From: Microbacterium terrisoli
GTDB lineage: Bacteria; Actinomycetota; Actinomycetes; Actinomycetales; Microbacteriaceae
Direction: 5' to 3'
Assembly (NCBI RefSeq): GCF_030866805.1
Contig: NZ_CP133019.1
Span: 558,001 to 622,000, forward strand
DNA length: 64,000 nucleotides
Shown: positions 9,901 to 16,734 of the stretch, piece after piece
Numbering within the stretch: position 1 is the stretch's first letter
Layout: every line of letters starts with the position of its first letter
Notes under the pieces: generated by a model
Database searches by the model: none
Seen by the model: the letters and a program-made list of their open reading frames with translations, nothing else
Told to the model about the DNA's origin: nothing
Made by a program: the position numbers and the translations under genes

Positions 9901-10159
9901 CGTGCAGGTGAACAAGACGACGGGCACCACGCTCACCGTGAGCTGGACGGGCGTCGCGCGTGCGAAGAAGTACGTCGTCCAGCGCGCGAGCGCCAATGGC
10001 GACTTCTCCGACGTGGGCACCGTCACCGGCACCTCCTTCACCGACGAGTCGCTGGACCTCTCGGTCGCCTGGTCATATCGCGTCCGGGCGACCAACGGCG
10101 CAGGCGACTCGGATTATTCGAGCGTGGTGACCTACCAGCCGCCGTCATCGACCGGTTGA
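3971..10159 (+). CDS. Giant membrane-anchored surface protein with tandem Ig-like and FN3 domains
   Basis: The 2062-residue protein starts at a GTG 1 bp after the kinase stop; upstream codons in this frame only overlap the kinase. Residues about 5-27 form a signal anchor. Residues about 40-395 are rich in repeated Asp/Gly beta-strand turns and look like a beta-propeller. From about 398 a series of Ig/cadherin-like repeats begins, recognisable by units such as PPVAENDAFGVRAGS, VLLNDHDPNED and VDPDGDPL, which recur roughly every 90-100 residues. FN3-like domains lie near 1505-1590 and 1970-2060, the last with TVSWTGVARAKKYVVQR. No LPXTG sorting signal is present, so it should hang from the membrane by its N-terminus. 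In related clusters such proteins sit between a kinase and MoxR/DUF58/transglutaminase genes. Its role (adhesion, wall sensing) is inference. Confidence 0.88.
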   Translation: MERRSLIVTILAVTAVVASIVAVSIVWPGLDARQTPPEQTSAWALQTGEGRRYARVNTAVGELDTVRSVANPSAVAETADGAYLFAESYGKLTRIDEAMPADLDDTALREAPSTPPGTVEVSVNGDHVAYRTDAGTVFAGALGSQPVQINPDGAKPDAPQFTALAITVDDAGVVYAYSKDAGTVVRYRISDGSVLSRDRVSDPPVDGTIGITAVGSRWFLVDSESGRIWTKGAPVRTVPLVGDVAYGLARSSGAAAWVADDSGLVRLPADGSAPARTVGGSARDLGTPASPVVDGGVVYAAWLGTRSGTLWRSDSAEQTLDYGAGTKGRDTSTLSDERRPVFTGSGSSLILNETRSGWVWNAHTGALLPSSQDWSLDENASPQTAQSDEQAQVVIDPKPPVAENDAFGVRAGSLVSLPVLLNDHDPNEDVLSIDPSSLSGLDDAFGSLSVTDNGQRLAVHVTADAHGTATFRYRVTDGTAADGLYSKAATVTLTVNPTADNSAPKWCGVSGCLARWPSPQVAPGGTLTIPVLDGWVDPDGDPLMLLSAVDTTGVGSVASTPNGDVVYQHSDASVSEPQIVQLQVTVGDVRGATATKALTVRITPSPKLTAESFTEIAALGSGLTVDVAPHVSGTQGHLSLRTVRVLDEAGADAVATSGGTAFDFIAQAPGVYRVAYTVTDGKSDASATARITILPKDAPAQLATSPVVAFVHPQRDVTLDVFTAVSNPTRRVLLLSDVQPQAASGATLSVDVVGQNYLRVSGSTADGQPGRLGTVRYVVSDGTNDAGARITGEATVYLLPASADLAPIAVDDAVVARVGAQLDIPVLDNDVATSGGAITLDPATVRSSSKNALAFASGRMLRYLAPGKPGDYRVEYSVYTAGAPSLVDTAVVRIKVISDEANRPPRPRTLAGRVLTGQTTTIPFHSFGVDPDGDDVSLDRVLTQPSSGSATISADGESITYTSVPGFHGQVSFRYRVVDAFGAVGTGTARVGVLDEQANPSPVTFTDYVQLQAGVDNAAQVRPLANDVDPTGGTLSLADVRPDAVDKLADGTANPEYARLKGLISDVKDGEVKIRAGADPGTMSFLYDVASSTGNTARGLIVVKVVREAVPDYPVITDTVLTAQTREHFPDGIDVVSGHVTWSGGDISDLKLSLWGDHPGISADGARVRGPLPAHTRIIPFALTGTSTAGGKVTSYGFVRVPGHDDLTLALKPDLPPQQVEEKKSVTFDMTNLVSLPSNAVLEVGDQVSATNARKQAACTRGTGTKITYTAGEGAPWTDACVVTVRLAGQHEWTTLSVPIAVTALAPVPVLAPASITVSPGDTTTYDLKTLTTWQGRPDWSKIAYSEQYAGRDFTVHRSGAEVTVTAQDAAVPGSEEVAVIGVTSHPGVAPARLILRVGPAPSALPKAGTVAQTCSQADGSSCTIEVIGAAGESNPLPKTPMTLAGVQRTPACTGVTFAVADRARVRASWDKDAPGQTCTASFSVRDAQGRVTAGDRDGRVMVDLQGYPKAPVALVQSDYGDGSVTLRVDPGDARLAYPALKGFRIRYNGSVVATCDANGSCPTMKAPNGEARTYEAKAFNAVGESSGSASTTAWAYDGPPTPESVTASPIVTSGDGGYVSIRVEGIDISKTAQLRVTSDTGDTIDVRVRRSSVTIPSYRIGSNDPTPLTVTPMSRFTLPPGFDGSTSGQGKTILANGIGAPKNLDLTLTSKANDDSTATITANGSAGPNGAGSTLRYGIVQDGARCAAASSDASATFDVNIGQTYTYRLCAESWVDGQSYGRSETTAQVTARPNDRGPQGYTFVVNRTPDLNGQRAEWRIDRQPTSDVRPPRWATVDFSGYPSDVFDRDPGIEVWYDYGLINGAHSTVTPAAGSAPYQMQAQWQLSVCRGGEKLAASGSSTGNLADITFDYSGAKYQDQKGRTISTADPTTVPDFAVSVTGITVKVSFGGRYGLNDATATFGGSCDPLPPLPAPTDVQVNKTTGTTLTVSWTGVARAKKYVVQRASANGDFSDVGTVTGTSFTDESLDLSVAWSYRVRATNGAGDSDYSSVVTYQPPSSTG

Positions 10160-10224
10160 CCGTCGCGGCATCCGCCCTGCCCCCGCCCCATCGATCCCCG
10201 ACAGATCCCCGACAGGAAGACCCC

Positions 10225-11190
10225 ATGACGATCCCTCAGGAACAGGCCACGTGGTTCGCCGACACGTTCAGGCTGCTCGCCGACAACGTCGAGCAGGCGG
10301 TGCTGGGCAAGCGCCATGTGATCGAGCTGGTGCTGACAGCCATGCTCAGCGAGGGTCACGTGCTCCTCGAGGATGTTCCCGGCACCGGCAAGACGTCGCT
10401 GGCGCGCGCGCTGGCCCAGTCCGTGCAGGGCACGAACACCCGCATCCAGTTCACACCCGACCTGCTGCCCGGCGACATCACCGGCATCACCGTGTACGAC
10501 CAGAAGACGGGCGCGTTCGAGTTCCACGCGGGTCCCGTCTTCGCCAATGTGGTGCTGGCCGACGAGATCAACCGGGCGAGCCCCAAGACCCAGTCGGCGC
10601 TGCTGGAGGTCATGGAAGAGGGCCGGGTCACCATCGACGGCGTCACCCGCGCGGTGGGTGTGCCGTTCCTGGTGATCGCGACGCAGAACCCCGTCGAGCA
10701 AGCCGGTACCTACCGCCTTCCCGAGGCGCAGTTGGACCGATTCCTGCTGAAGACGTCGTTGGGCTACCCCGACCACGCGGCGACGGTCCGCATCCTCGAC
10801 GGGGCGGCCGTGTCCACCGACAGGATCGAGCCGGTCATCACCCCGCAGGCTCTCGTGCACATGGCCGACCTCGCCCGCGACGTGTACACCAACGCCCTCG
10901 TGCTCGATTATGTCGCGCGGGTGGTGGATGCCACACGCTCGGCGGAACAGGTGCGCCTGGGCGTCAGCATCCGCGGCGCTCTGGCGCTGACGCGTGCCAC
11001 CCGTACGCGCGCGGTCTCGCAGGGACGCACCTACGCCACGCCCGACGACGTCAAGGCGCTGGCGGTTCCGGTGCTCGCGCACCGCATCATCCTGCACCCC
11101 GAAGCCGAGTTCGACGGGGTGACCGCCGAAGCCGTCGTCGGCCAGGTGCTGCTGGATGTCGCACCGCCCACACAGCGCGAGGCCGTATGA
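10225..11190 (+). CDS. MoxR-family AAA+ ATPase
   Basis: This 321-residue AAA+ ATPase belongs to the MoxR group, which acts as a chaperone for maturation of partner proteins, commonly VWA or DUF58 proteins encoded beside it. Walker A is VPGTGKTS (51-58), Walker B is VVLADEINRAS, the sensor-1 region is VIATQNP, and a PEAQLDRFLL segment follows. AGGAAGA ends 4 nt before the ATG. The gene overlaps the next (DUF58) gene by 4 bp (ATGA), indicating coupled translation and a fixed stoichiometry. The length is typical for the family. Confidence 0.95.
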   Translation: MTIPQEQATWFADTFRLLADNVEQAVLGKRHVIELVLTAMLSEGHVLLEDVPGTGKTSLARALAQSVQGTNTRIQFTPDLLPGDITGITVYDQKTGAFEFHAGPVFANVVLADEINRASPKTQSALLEVMEEGRVTIDGVTRAVGVPFLVIATQNPVEQAGTYRLPEAQLDRFLLKTSLGYPDHAATVRILDGAAVSTDRIEPVITPQALVHMADLARDVYTNALVLDYVARVVDATRSAEQVRLGVSIRGALALTRATRTRAVSQGRTYATPDDVKALAVPVLAHRIILHPEAEFDGVTAEAVVGQVLLDVAPPTQREAV

Positions 11191-12632
11191 GCAGAGCCTC
11201 GAGCCCGTTGACCCGCGCCCCGGCGCGCGAGGCGACCGAGGGCATCACCTTCAGCGCGGGGATGACCGCGGCCGAAGGGTCGACCACCTTCATGACCCGC
11301 GTCGCCGAGGAGCGCCGCGGGTGGCTCGTGCGCGCCGTCGTGGCAGTGCTGCGCGCGGCACGTCACGTGCGTGCGGGAGTGGTCGCGGCCACGCACTGGC
11401 TCGCCGAGACCGTGAACCCGGCCGGCTGGCTCGTGCTGGCGCTGGCCACGGCAGGGCTGGCCCTGGGCTGGACCCTCGGCTGGGTCGAGGCGCTGGTGGC
11501 GGGCTTCGCCTCGCTGGTCCTCGCCCTGATGAGCGTGCCGTTCCTGTTCGGCGCACGCGGCTATGACGTCTCGGTGCGTCTCGAGCACGAGCGCGTGGTC
11601 GCCGGCGACCCGCTGCGCGGCGAGATCCTGATCCGCAACGTCGGGGCCCGCACCGCTCTTCCGGGCCGCCTGGACCTGCCCGTCGGGCCGGGGCTGGTCG
11701 AACTCGGAGTGCCGCTGCTGCGCCCCGGGCACGAGGTGGCCCGCCCGCTGCAGATTCCGGCGCTGCGCCGGGGAGTGGTGACAGTCGGCCCGCCCACCGC
11801 GGTGCGCAGCGATCCGGTGGGAATCCTCCGTCGCGAGCACGAGTGGGACGAACGGCACGAGATCTTCGTGCACCCGCGCACCACGGCGGTGCCCGCCACC
11901 AGTGCGGGTCTGATCCGCGACCTCGAAGGCAGCCCGAGCCGGCGCGTCGTGGACTCCGACATGTCGTTCCACGCGATCCGCGAATACGTGCCCGGCGATG
12001 CCCGCCGGCAGATCCACTGGAAGTCGACGGCCAAGACCGGTCGGCTGATGGTGCGCCAGTTCGAAGAGACCCGCCGCTCGCGACTGGCGGTGGTGCTCAG
12101 CGTCGCCGATGACGACTATGCCACCGACGACGAGTTCGAACTCGGCGTGAGCGCTGCGGCATCCCTCGCCGTCCAGGCGCTGCACGACGGTCGCGACCTC
12201 GACGTGGTCACCGGGGCCGAGATCCCGCGCGTGGTGCAGAACCGCATGCGGTCGATCGAAGTGCTGCGCGCCGGCACTCCGCGCGGTATGCTCGACGGCT
12301 TCTCGCGCCTGAACGCGCTGGAGCACACGATGCCCCTGGCCGACGTGTGCCGATTGGCCGTCGAGGCATCCGACGTGCTGTCGCTCGCGTTCGTGGTGTG
12401 CGGTTCGCAGACCACACCTCTGCGGCTGCGGCAGGCGGCGCTCGGCTTCGAGACGGCGACCGCGGTCGTCGCCGTCGTATGCGACCAGAAAGCGCACCCG
12501 CGCATACAGCCGCTGGGGGAGCTGACGGTGCTCACGATCGGTCTGCTCGACGACCTGACCTCGCTCCTGCTGCGCAGTTCGCAGTCCGGCGTTCAGACGG
12601 GCGCACGCGCCGGGGCCGAGGCGATGGCATGA
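11187..12632 (+). CDS. DUF58 membrane protein
   Basis: The 481-residue protein has a basic, partly disordered N-terminus of about 60 residues, two transmembrane helices at about 70-115 (VLALATAGLALGWTLGWV and LVAGFASLVLALMSVPFLF), a beta-rich middle and the DUF58 signature REYVPGDARRQIHWKSTA near 265-285, followed by a VWA-like fold. DUF58 proteins pair with MoxR ATPases and transglutaminase-fold membrane proteins in many actinobacteria, and their biochemical role is not settled. It overlaps the MoxR gene and the next gene by 4 bp each, within one strongly coupled operon. Confidence 0.92.
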   Translation: MSRASSPLTRAPAREATEGITFSAGMTAAEGSTTFMTRVAEERRGWLVRAVVAVLRAARHVRAGVVAATHWLAETVNPAGWLVLALATAGLALGWTLGWVEALVAGFASLVLALMSVPFLFGARGYDVSVRLEHERVVAGDPLRGEILIRNVGARTALPGRLDLPVGPGLVELGVPLLRPGHEVARPLQIPALRRGVVTVGPPTAVRSDPVGILRREHEWDERHEIFVHPRTTAVPATSAGLIRDLEGSPSRRVVDSDMSFHAIREYVPGDARRQIHWKSTAKTGRLMVRQFEETRRSRLAVVLSVADDDYATDDEFELGVSAAASLAVQALHDGRDLDVVTGAEIPRVVQNRMRSIEVLRAGTPRGMLDGFSRLNALEHTMPLADVCRLAVEASDVLSLAFVVCGSQTTPLRLRQAALGFETATAVVAVVCDQKAHPRIQPLGELTVLTIGLLDDLTSLLLRSSQSGVQTGARAGAEAMA

Positions 12633-15154
12633 GCACCGCGACCGGCAGCGTCCGCCGTCAGTCGAAGGATGCCGTGACCCTGCGCTCACGCGAAGTGGCC
12701 ATCGGCACCGGCTATGTGCTGGCGATGGCGGTGGTGGCCGCGGTTGCCGCGTGGCCGATCTATGCCGACACGCGCATGCTCGTCGTCGCGGGACTCGGGG
12801 CGGCCGCCGCGCTGATGATCTGCGTCGTGGCCACCGCCGTCCGCTGGCCGGGGTGGGTCACCGCCCTGTCGGGCCTGGTGGCATTCGCCGTCATCGGTGT
12901 GATCGTCGCCGTCCCGCCGAACGGGATCGGCGGGATCCTGGCATCCCTGCGTGACGTGGGTCTGGGTGCTGTCACCGGCTGGAAGGACCTCGTCACCGTC
13001 GAGCTGCCCGTCGGCGCGTACCGCAACCTGCTGGTGCCCGCGCTGGTCGTGTTCCTGTTCGGCACGCTCGCCGCCCTGCGGCTGGCCTGGCGCCACGAGC
13101 GCGCGGGCAGCTGGGCGGCGGCGGTGACGATCGCGATGACGGCGTTCGGGCTGCTGTTCGGCCGCACCGTCACCAGCGCCGCCGTGGCCCTGGGACCGAT
13201 CGTGATCCCCGCTCCCCGGGAGCTGGCGTGCGGTGCGGCGGCCCTCGTGCTGTCGCTGGCCTGGCTCGGCTGGCGCAATGCCGCGCAGCGCCACCGCGCC
13301 CTGCAGCGCGCGGCCGACCTCAGCGGCGTGCAGCTCTCGCGCCGCCGGACGGGATCGGATCGTCGTCGCGGTGCCCTGGCGGCCGCGATGGTGGTGACGG
13401 CCGTGGTCGCCGCCGCCGTGGTGACCCCCGCTGTCGCCGCGGGGCGCACGCGCGACGTGCTGCGCAGCGCCACCGGGCCCGAGCAGGCGATCAGCCGGGC
13501 GGTCACTCCGCTCAGCGACTACCGCAGCAATTTCGCCGACGGTGTGGCCACCGCGCCGCTGTTCACCGTCGCCGCCGTCGAGGGTGCGCTGCCTGACCGC
13601 ATCCGCATCGCGACACTTTCGGACTACGACGGAACGGCCTACCGTGTCGCGCCCGAGGCGGCAGGTGCCGGGTTCGTGCGCGTGCCGGCGCGGCTGCCGG
13701 GCGGTTCGGGGTCCTCGTCGACCGTGCGGATCGCAATCGACGGCCTGCGGGGCATCTGGATGCCGACGTTCGGGTCGCTGCAGCAGGTGCGCTTCGGCGG
13801 GGCGGATGCCGCATCCGCCGCCGGTGCGTTCTATTACGATGCCGACGCCCAGGCAGGCGTGCTGACCGCGGGGCTGCGGGCAGGCGACGCGTACGAGGTG
13901 ACGGCGACCACGGCGACCCCCGCGGATGTCGCCACATTGCGGGCGCCGGGTGCGAGCCCGTCGGTGGTGGTGCCCGACAGCGTCAAGACCTGGATGAACA
14001 AGCAGGATGCCGGAGCCGGGGGAGCGGCACTGGCCACCCTCGCGCAGCGCCTGCGCGAGCGCGGCTACCTCAGCCATGCCCTGTCGGTGCCCTCCGGCGG
14101 GGCGGACTGGATGCGGGCACTGGGCGGGTCGTACACGTTCCAGCCCAGTGCGTCGGGGCATTCGCTGGCGCGCATCGACGCGATGTTCCGCAGCCTGGTG
14201 GCGCGGCAGGCCGAGTCCGGCTCGGGTTCGCTGGTGGCCGCGCCCGGCGACGACGAGCAGTTCGCGGTGGCCGTGGCGCTGGTCGCCCAGCAGCTGGGCT
14301 TTCCTTCCCGGGTCGTCGTGGGTGCGCGCCTGAGAGCCGACGAGGGCGACGGGCCGAACGCGGCCCCCGTGTGCCGCGACGGTGCGTGCACCGGTGACGA
14401 CATCATCGTGTGGACCGAGGTGCAGGACGCATCGGGTTCGTGGGTGCCGGTGGATGCCACGCCCCAGCACACCGAGGGCGCCGAGAACGTCGTGACCAAG
14501 CAGCGCGATCCTGAGAATCCGACGCCGGTGCGTGCGCAGAACGCGCAGGAGGTCGACCCGCCCGATCCCACCCGTCAGGACTCCGGCGACGCGGCCCCGC
14601 GGGGCAGCGACGACGAGCAGGCGAGCCAGATCTGGGGCATTCTGCGCATCGTCGGCATCTCCGGGCTCGGTCTGCTGGCGGTGGGTTCGCCGTTCATCGC
14701 GATCCTGGCGGCCAAGGGCGTGCGGCGGCGCGGACGGCGCGGCGATGCGACGCCGGGGGCGCGCGTGGTCGGCGGCTGGGAGGAATACGTCGATGCCGCA
14801 GTCGATCACGGTCTGGTCGCTCCCGGCGTGCACACCCGCGTCGAGCTCGCCGCAGCCCACGATTCCGTGGCCGCCCGACAGCTGGCAGGCCAGGCAGATC
14901 GCGCCGTCTTCTCGGACCGCGCTCTGACCGCGGACGACGCCGACCAGTGCTGGAACATCGTCGACGACGAGCGACGCCGGCTCTCGGCATCCCTTCCACT
15001 ATGGCGACGAGTGGGTGCGGCCCTATCGTTGAGATCATTCGCCCGGGGCTTGGGACCCCGGACCGTGCGCCGCCGCACCCGCGGCGACGCACGCACCGCT
15101 CCCGGTATCGAGAGGAGAGGGCCCGCATCGCATGCGGCGCCCGCTGAGACATGA
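12629..15154 (+). CDS. Polytopic transglutaminase-fold protein, probably catalytically inactive
   Basis: The 841-residue protein has about seven to eight transmembrane helices in the first 250 residues, an extracellular region of about 450 residues, one more helix near 670-690 (VGISGLGLLAVGSPFIAIL) and a cytoplasmic tail. The layout is that of the TgpA/DUF3488-transglutaminase family. Where active members have a GxCRDFA motif, this one has DDEQFAVA (about 541-548), so the Cys is absent. Where they have HAWVEV it has IVWTEV (about 592-597), so the His is absent. The Asp of VDATP (about 608) is retained. This suggests a pseudoenzyme with a binding or scaffolding role. It overlaps both neighbours by 4 bp. 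Confidence 0.85.
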   Translation: MSTATGSVRRQSKDAVTLRSREVAIGTGYVLAMAVVAAVAAWPIYADTRMLVVAGLGAAAALMICVVATAVRWPGWVTALSGLVAFAVIGVIVAVPPNGIGGILASLRDVGLGAVTGWKDLVTVELPVGAYRNLLVPALVVFLFGTLAALRLAWRHERAGSWAAAVTIAMTAFGLLFGRTVTSAAVALGPIVIPAPRELACGAAALVLSLAWLGWRNAAQRHRALQRAADLSGVQLSRRRTGSDRRRGALAAAMVVTAVVAAAVVTPAVAAGRTRDVLRSATGPEQAISRAVTPLSDYRSNFADGVATAPLFTVAAVEGALPDRIRIATLSDYDGTAYRVAPEAAGAGFVRVPARLPGGSGSSSTVRIAIDGLRGIWMPTFGSLQQVRFGGADAASAAGAFYYDADAQAGVLTAGLRAGDAYEVTATTATPADVATLRAPGASPSVVVPDSVKTWMNKQDAGAGGAALATLAQRLRERGYLSHALSVPSGGADWMRALGGSYTFQPSASGHSLARIDAMFRSLVARQAESGSGSLVAAPGDDEQFAVAVALVAQQLGFPSRVVVGARLRADEGDGPNAAPVCRDGACTGDDIIVWTEVQDASGSWVPVDATPQHTEGAENVVTKQRDPENPTPVRAQNAQEVDPPDPTRQDSGDAAPRGSDDEQASQIWGILRIVGISGLGLLAVGSPFIAILAAKGVRRRGRRGDATPGARVVGGWEEYVDAAVDHGLVAPGVHTRVELAAAHDSVAARQLAGQADRAVFSDRALTADDADQCWNIVDDERRRLSASLPLWRRVGAALSLRSFARGLGPRTVRRRTRGDARTAPGIERRGPASHAAPAET

Positions 15155-16692
15155 ACGACAGCGTCATCGCAGCAGCCATCACCGCACTGTCGGTGTCGCT
15201 GGTGCTCACCGTCGTGTTCTACATCTGGGTCGCGCTCGCCCTGCAGGCGGTCTTCCGCAAGACCGGCGAAGAGGGCTGGAAGGCCTGGGTCCCGGTGTAC
15301 AACGGAGTGATCCTGCTGCAGCTCGGGGGCATCAGCGGCTGGTGGATGCTGCTGGTCATCGTGCCCGGTGTCTCGATCGTGCTCTACGTGATGATGATCA
15401 TCGCGTGCCACCGCATCAACGCGGGATTCGGCTACGGGGCCGGAATGACCGTGCTGGCCGCGCTGCTGTTCCCGGTGTGGGCGAGTGTGGTCGGCTGGTC
15501 CAGCAACCGCTGGGTGGGTGCGGTGCGCCCGTCCGGCCACGGACCGGTGCGCTCGGGCTCTCCTGCGCCCTCGGCCTCCGAGGCGGCATCGCTGGGTTGG
15601 CTGACCAACTCGGCCGCCGTGCCCGGCAGCCCTGCCCGAAGCGCCCAGCCGGCCCCGCCGACGGCGACCACCGCCACGGGGGGAGGGCCGATCGACGTTC
15701 CGCCGCTGCCGCGCCCGGCCGTCGCCGATGCGCCGGTGTCGGCAGGGTCGATTCCGCCTGCTTCCCCTGCGCCCGTCTGGGCGGCGCCGGTTTCCCCTGC
15801 GCCCGTCTGGGCTGCGCCGGTTCCCCCCGCGCACGTGTCGACTGCGCCGGACGCCGCCGGGTACATGCTGGAGGCCCCGGACTCCTCGGCGTCCGCGCCG
15901 TTCGTCCCTGCTGCGGCATCCTCGCGAGACGCTCCGCTGGCGCGCCTGCCCATCGAGATCTCGCCGACCGGGTACGTGCCGTTCGACGAGGAAGACGACG
16001 ACGACATGTCGTCCGGCGTCGTGTTCGGCGAACCCCCGCTCACGCCTGCACCGCCCGTCGACTTCGAGCCACCGGCACCGCGCCGTACCGGCTCGTTCAT
16101 CCCGATGCCGGCGGCCGAAGACGACGGCGAAGGTCCGAACCCGTGGGCGCCGCCGTCGGCGACGCGCGCGCCGCTGCGCTCGCCCGAGCCGCATGGCATG
16201 TTCTCCGACACGTCCGGCGAAGTGTCGGCCGTGGCAGGTGCACCGGCGCTGGGCGGACCGATGTCGGCGCGGTCGTCGGTCTCGGCGCAGCGTTCGGCGC
16301 CGGAGATCCCGGAGTCCGAGGACCTGTTCGACGAAACCATCGTGGCACCGCGCAAGCGCACCGCGTGGGTCTTGATCCCGCCCATCGGAGCCCCCATCGC
16401 GATCGCGCGGGACGTGCTCATTCTCGGGCGTCGCCCGAACGCCGACCCCGAGCATCCCGAAGCCCAGCTGGTGCCGATCGCCGACGAGACCCGCACGGTG
16501 TCCAAGACCCACGCCCGGCTGGAACTGAGCGACGACACGTGGGTCATCACCGACCTCGGTTCGACGAACGGCATCACCCTGATCGGCGACGACGGCGGCG
16601 AGATGGAAGCCGCCGCCGGACGTCCGCTGCCGGTGATCGAGCGGTTCCTGCTCGGTGACGCCGAACTGCGGCTGCAGCGCGACGGAGCCTGA
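15151..16692 (+). CDS. Membrane protein with C-terminal FHA domain (DUF5684-like N-terminus)
   Basis: The 513-residue protein begins with about three to four transmembrane helices (IAAAITALSVSLVLTVVFYI and following), including the FRKTGEEGWKAWVPVYN segment typical of DUF5684. A long Pro/Ala-rich linker follows, with near-duplicate units SPAPVWAAPV. An FHA domain occupies about 415-505: LILGRRPNAD, VSKTHARLEL and DLGSTNG provide the phosphothreonine-binding Arg/Ser/Asn pattern. Just before the FHA domain lies DLFDETIVAPRK, the same kind of motif that is repeated in the next protein, so it may bind its own or its neighbour's phosphothreonine. The start overlaps the preceding stop. The substrate-recruiting role is inferred from the FHA family and the kinase in the operon. 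Confidence 0.88.
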   Translation: MNDSVIAAAITALSVSLVLTVVFYIWVALALQAVFRKTGEEGWKAWVPVYNGVILLQLGGISGWWMLLVIVPGVSIVLYVMMIIACHRINAGFGYGAGMTVLAALLFPVWASVVGWSSNRWVGAVRPSGHGPVRSGSPAPSASEAASLGWLTNSAAVPGSPARSAQPAPPTATTATGGGPIDVPPLPRPAVADAPVSAGSIPPASPAPVWAAPVSPAPVWAAPVPPAHVSTAPDAAGYMLEAPDSSASAPFVPAAASSRDAPLARLPIEISPTGYVPFDEEDDDDMSSGVVFGEPPLTPAPPVDFEPPAPRRTGSFIPMPAAEDDGEGPNPWAPPSATRAPLRSPEPHGMFSDTSGEVSAVAGAPALGGPMSARSSVSAQRSAPEIPESEDLFDETIVAPRKRTAWVLIPPIGAPIAIARDVLILGRRPNADPEHPEAQLVPIADETRTVSKTHARLELSDDTWVITDLGSTNGITLIGDDGGEMEAAAGRPLPVIERFLLGDAELRLQRDGA

Positions 16693-16734
16693 TGACGCGG
16701 GACGACGCCTCATGACGCAGGACGACGCCTGATG
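16692..16734 (+). repeat. Tandemly repeated 20-bp start-codon region with two coupled micro-ORFs
   Basis: Three near-identical 20-bp units each begin with an ATG (16692, 16712, 16732) followed by ACG/GCG, CGG/CAG/CGC and GAC GAC/GAT. The first two encode tiny peptides (MTRDDAS and MTQDDA), and each stop overlaps or abuts the next ATG. The third opens the long downstream gene. The upstream FHA gene's TGA also overlaps the first ATG. This looks like a duplication of the initiation region with reinitiation from unit to unit. Confidence 0.75.
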
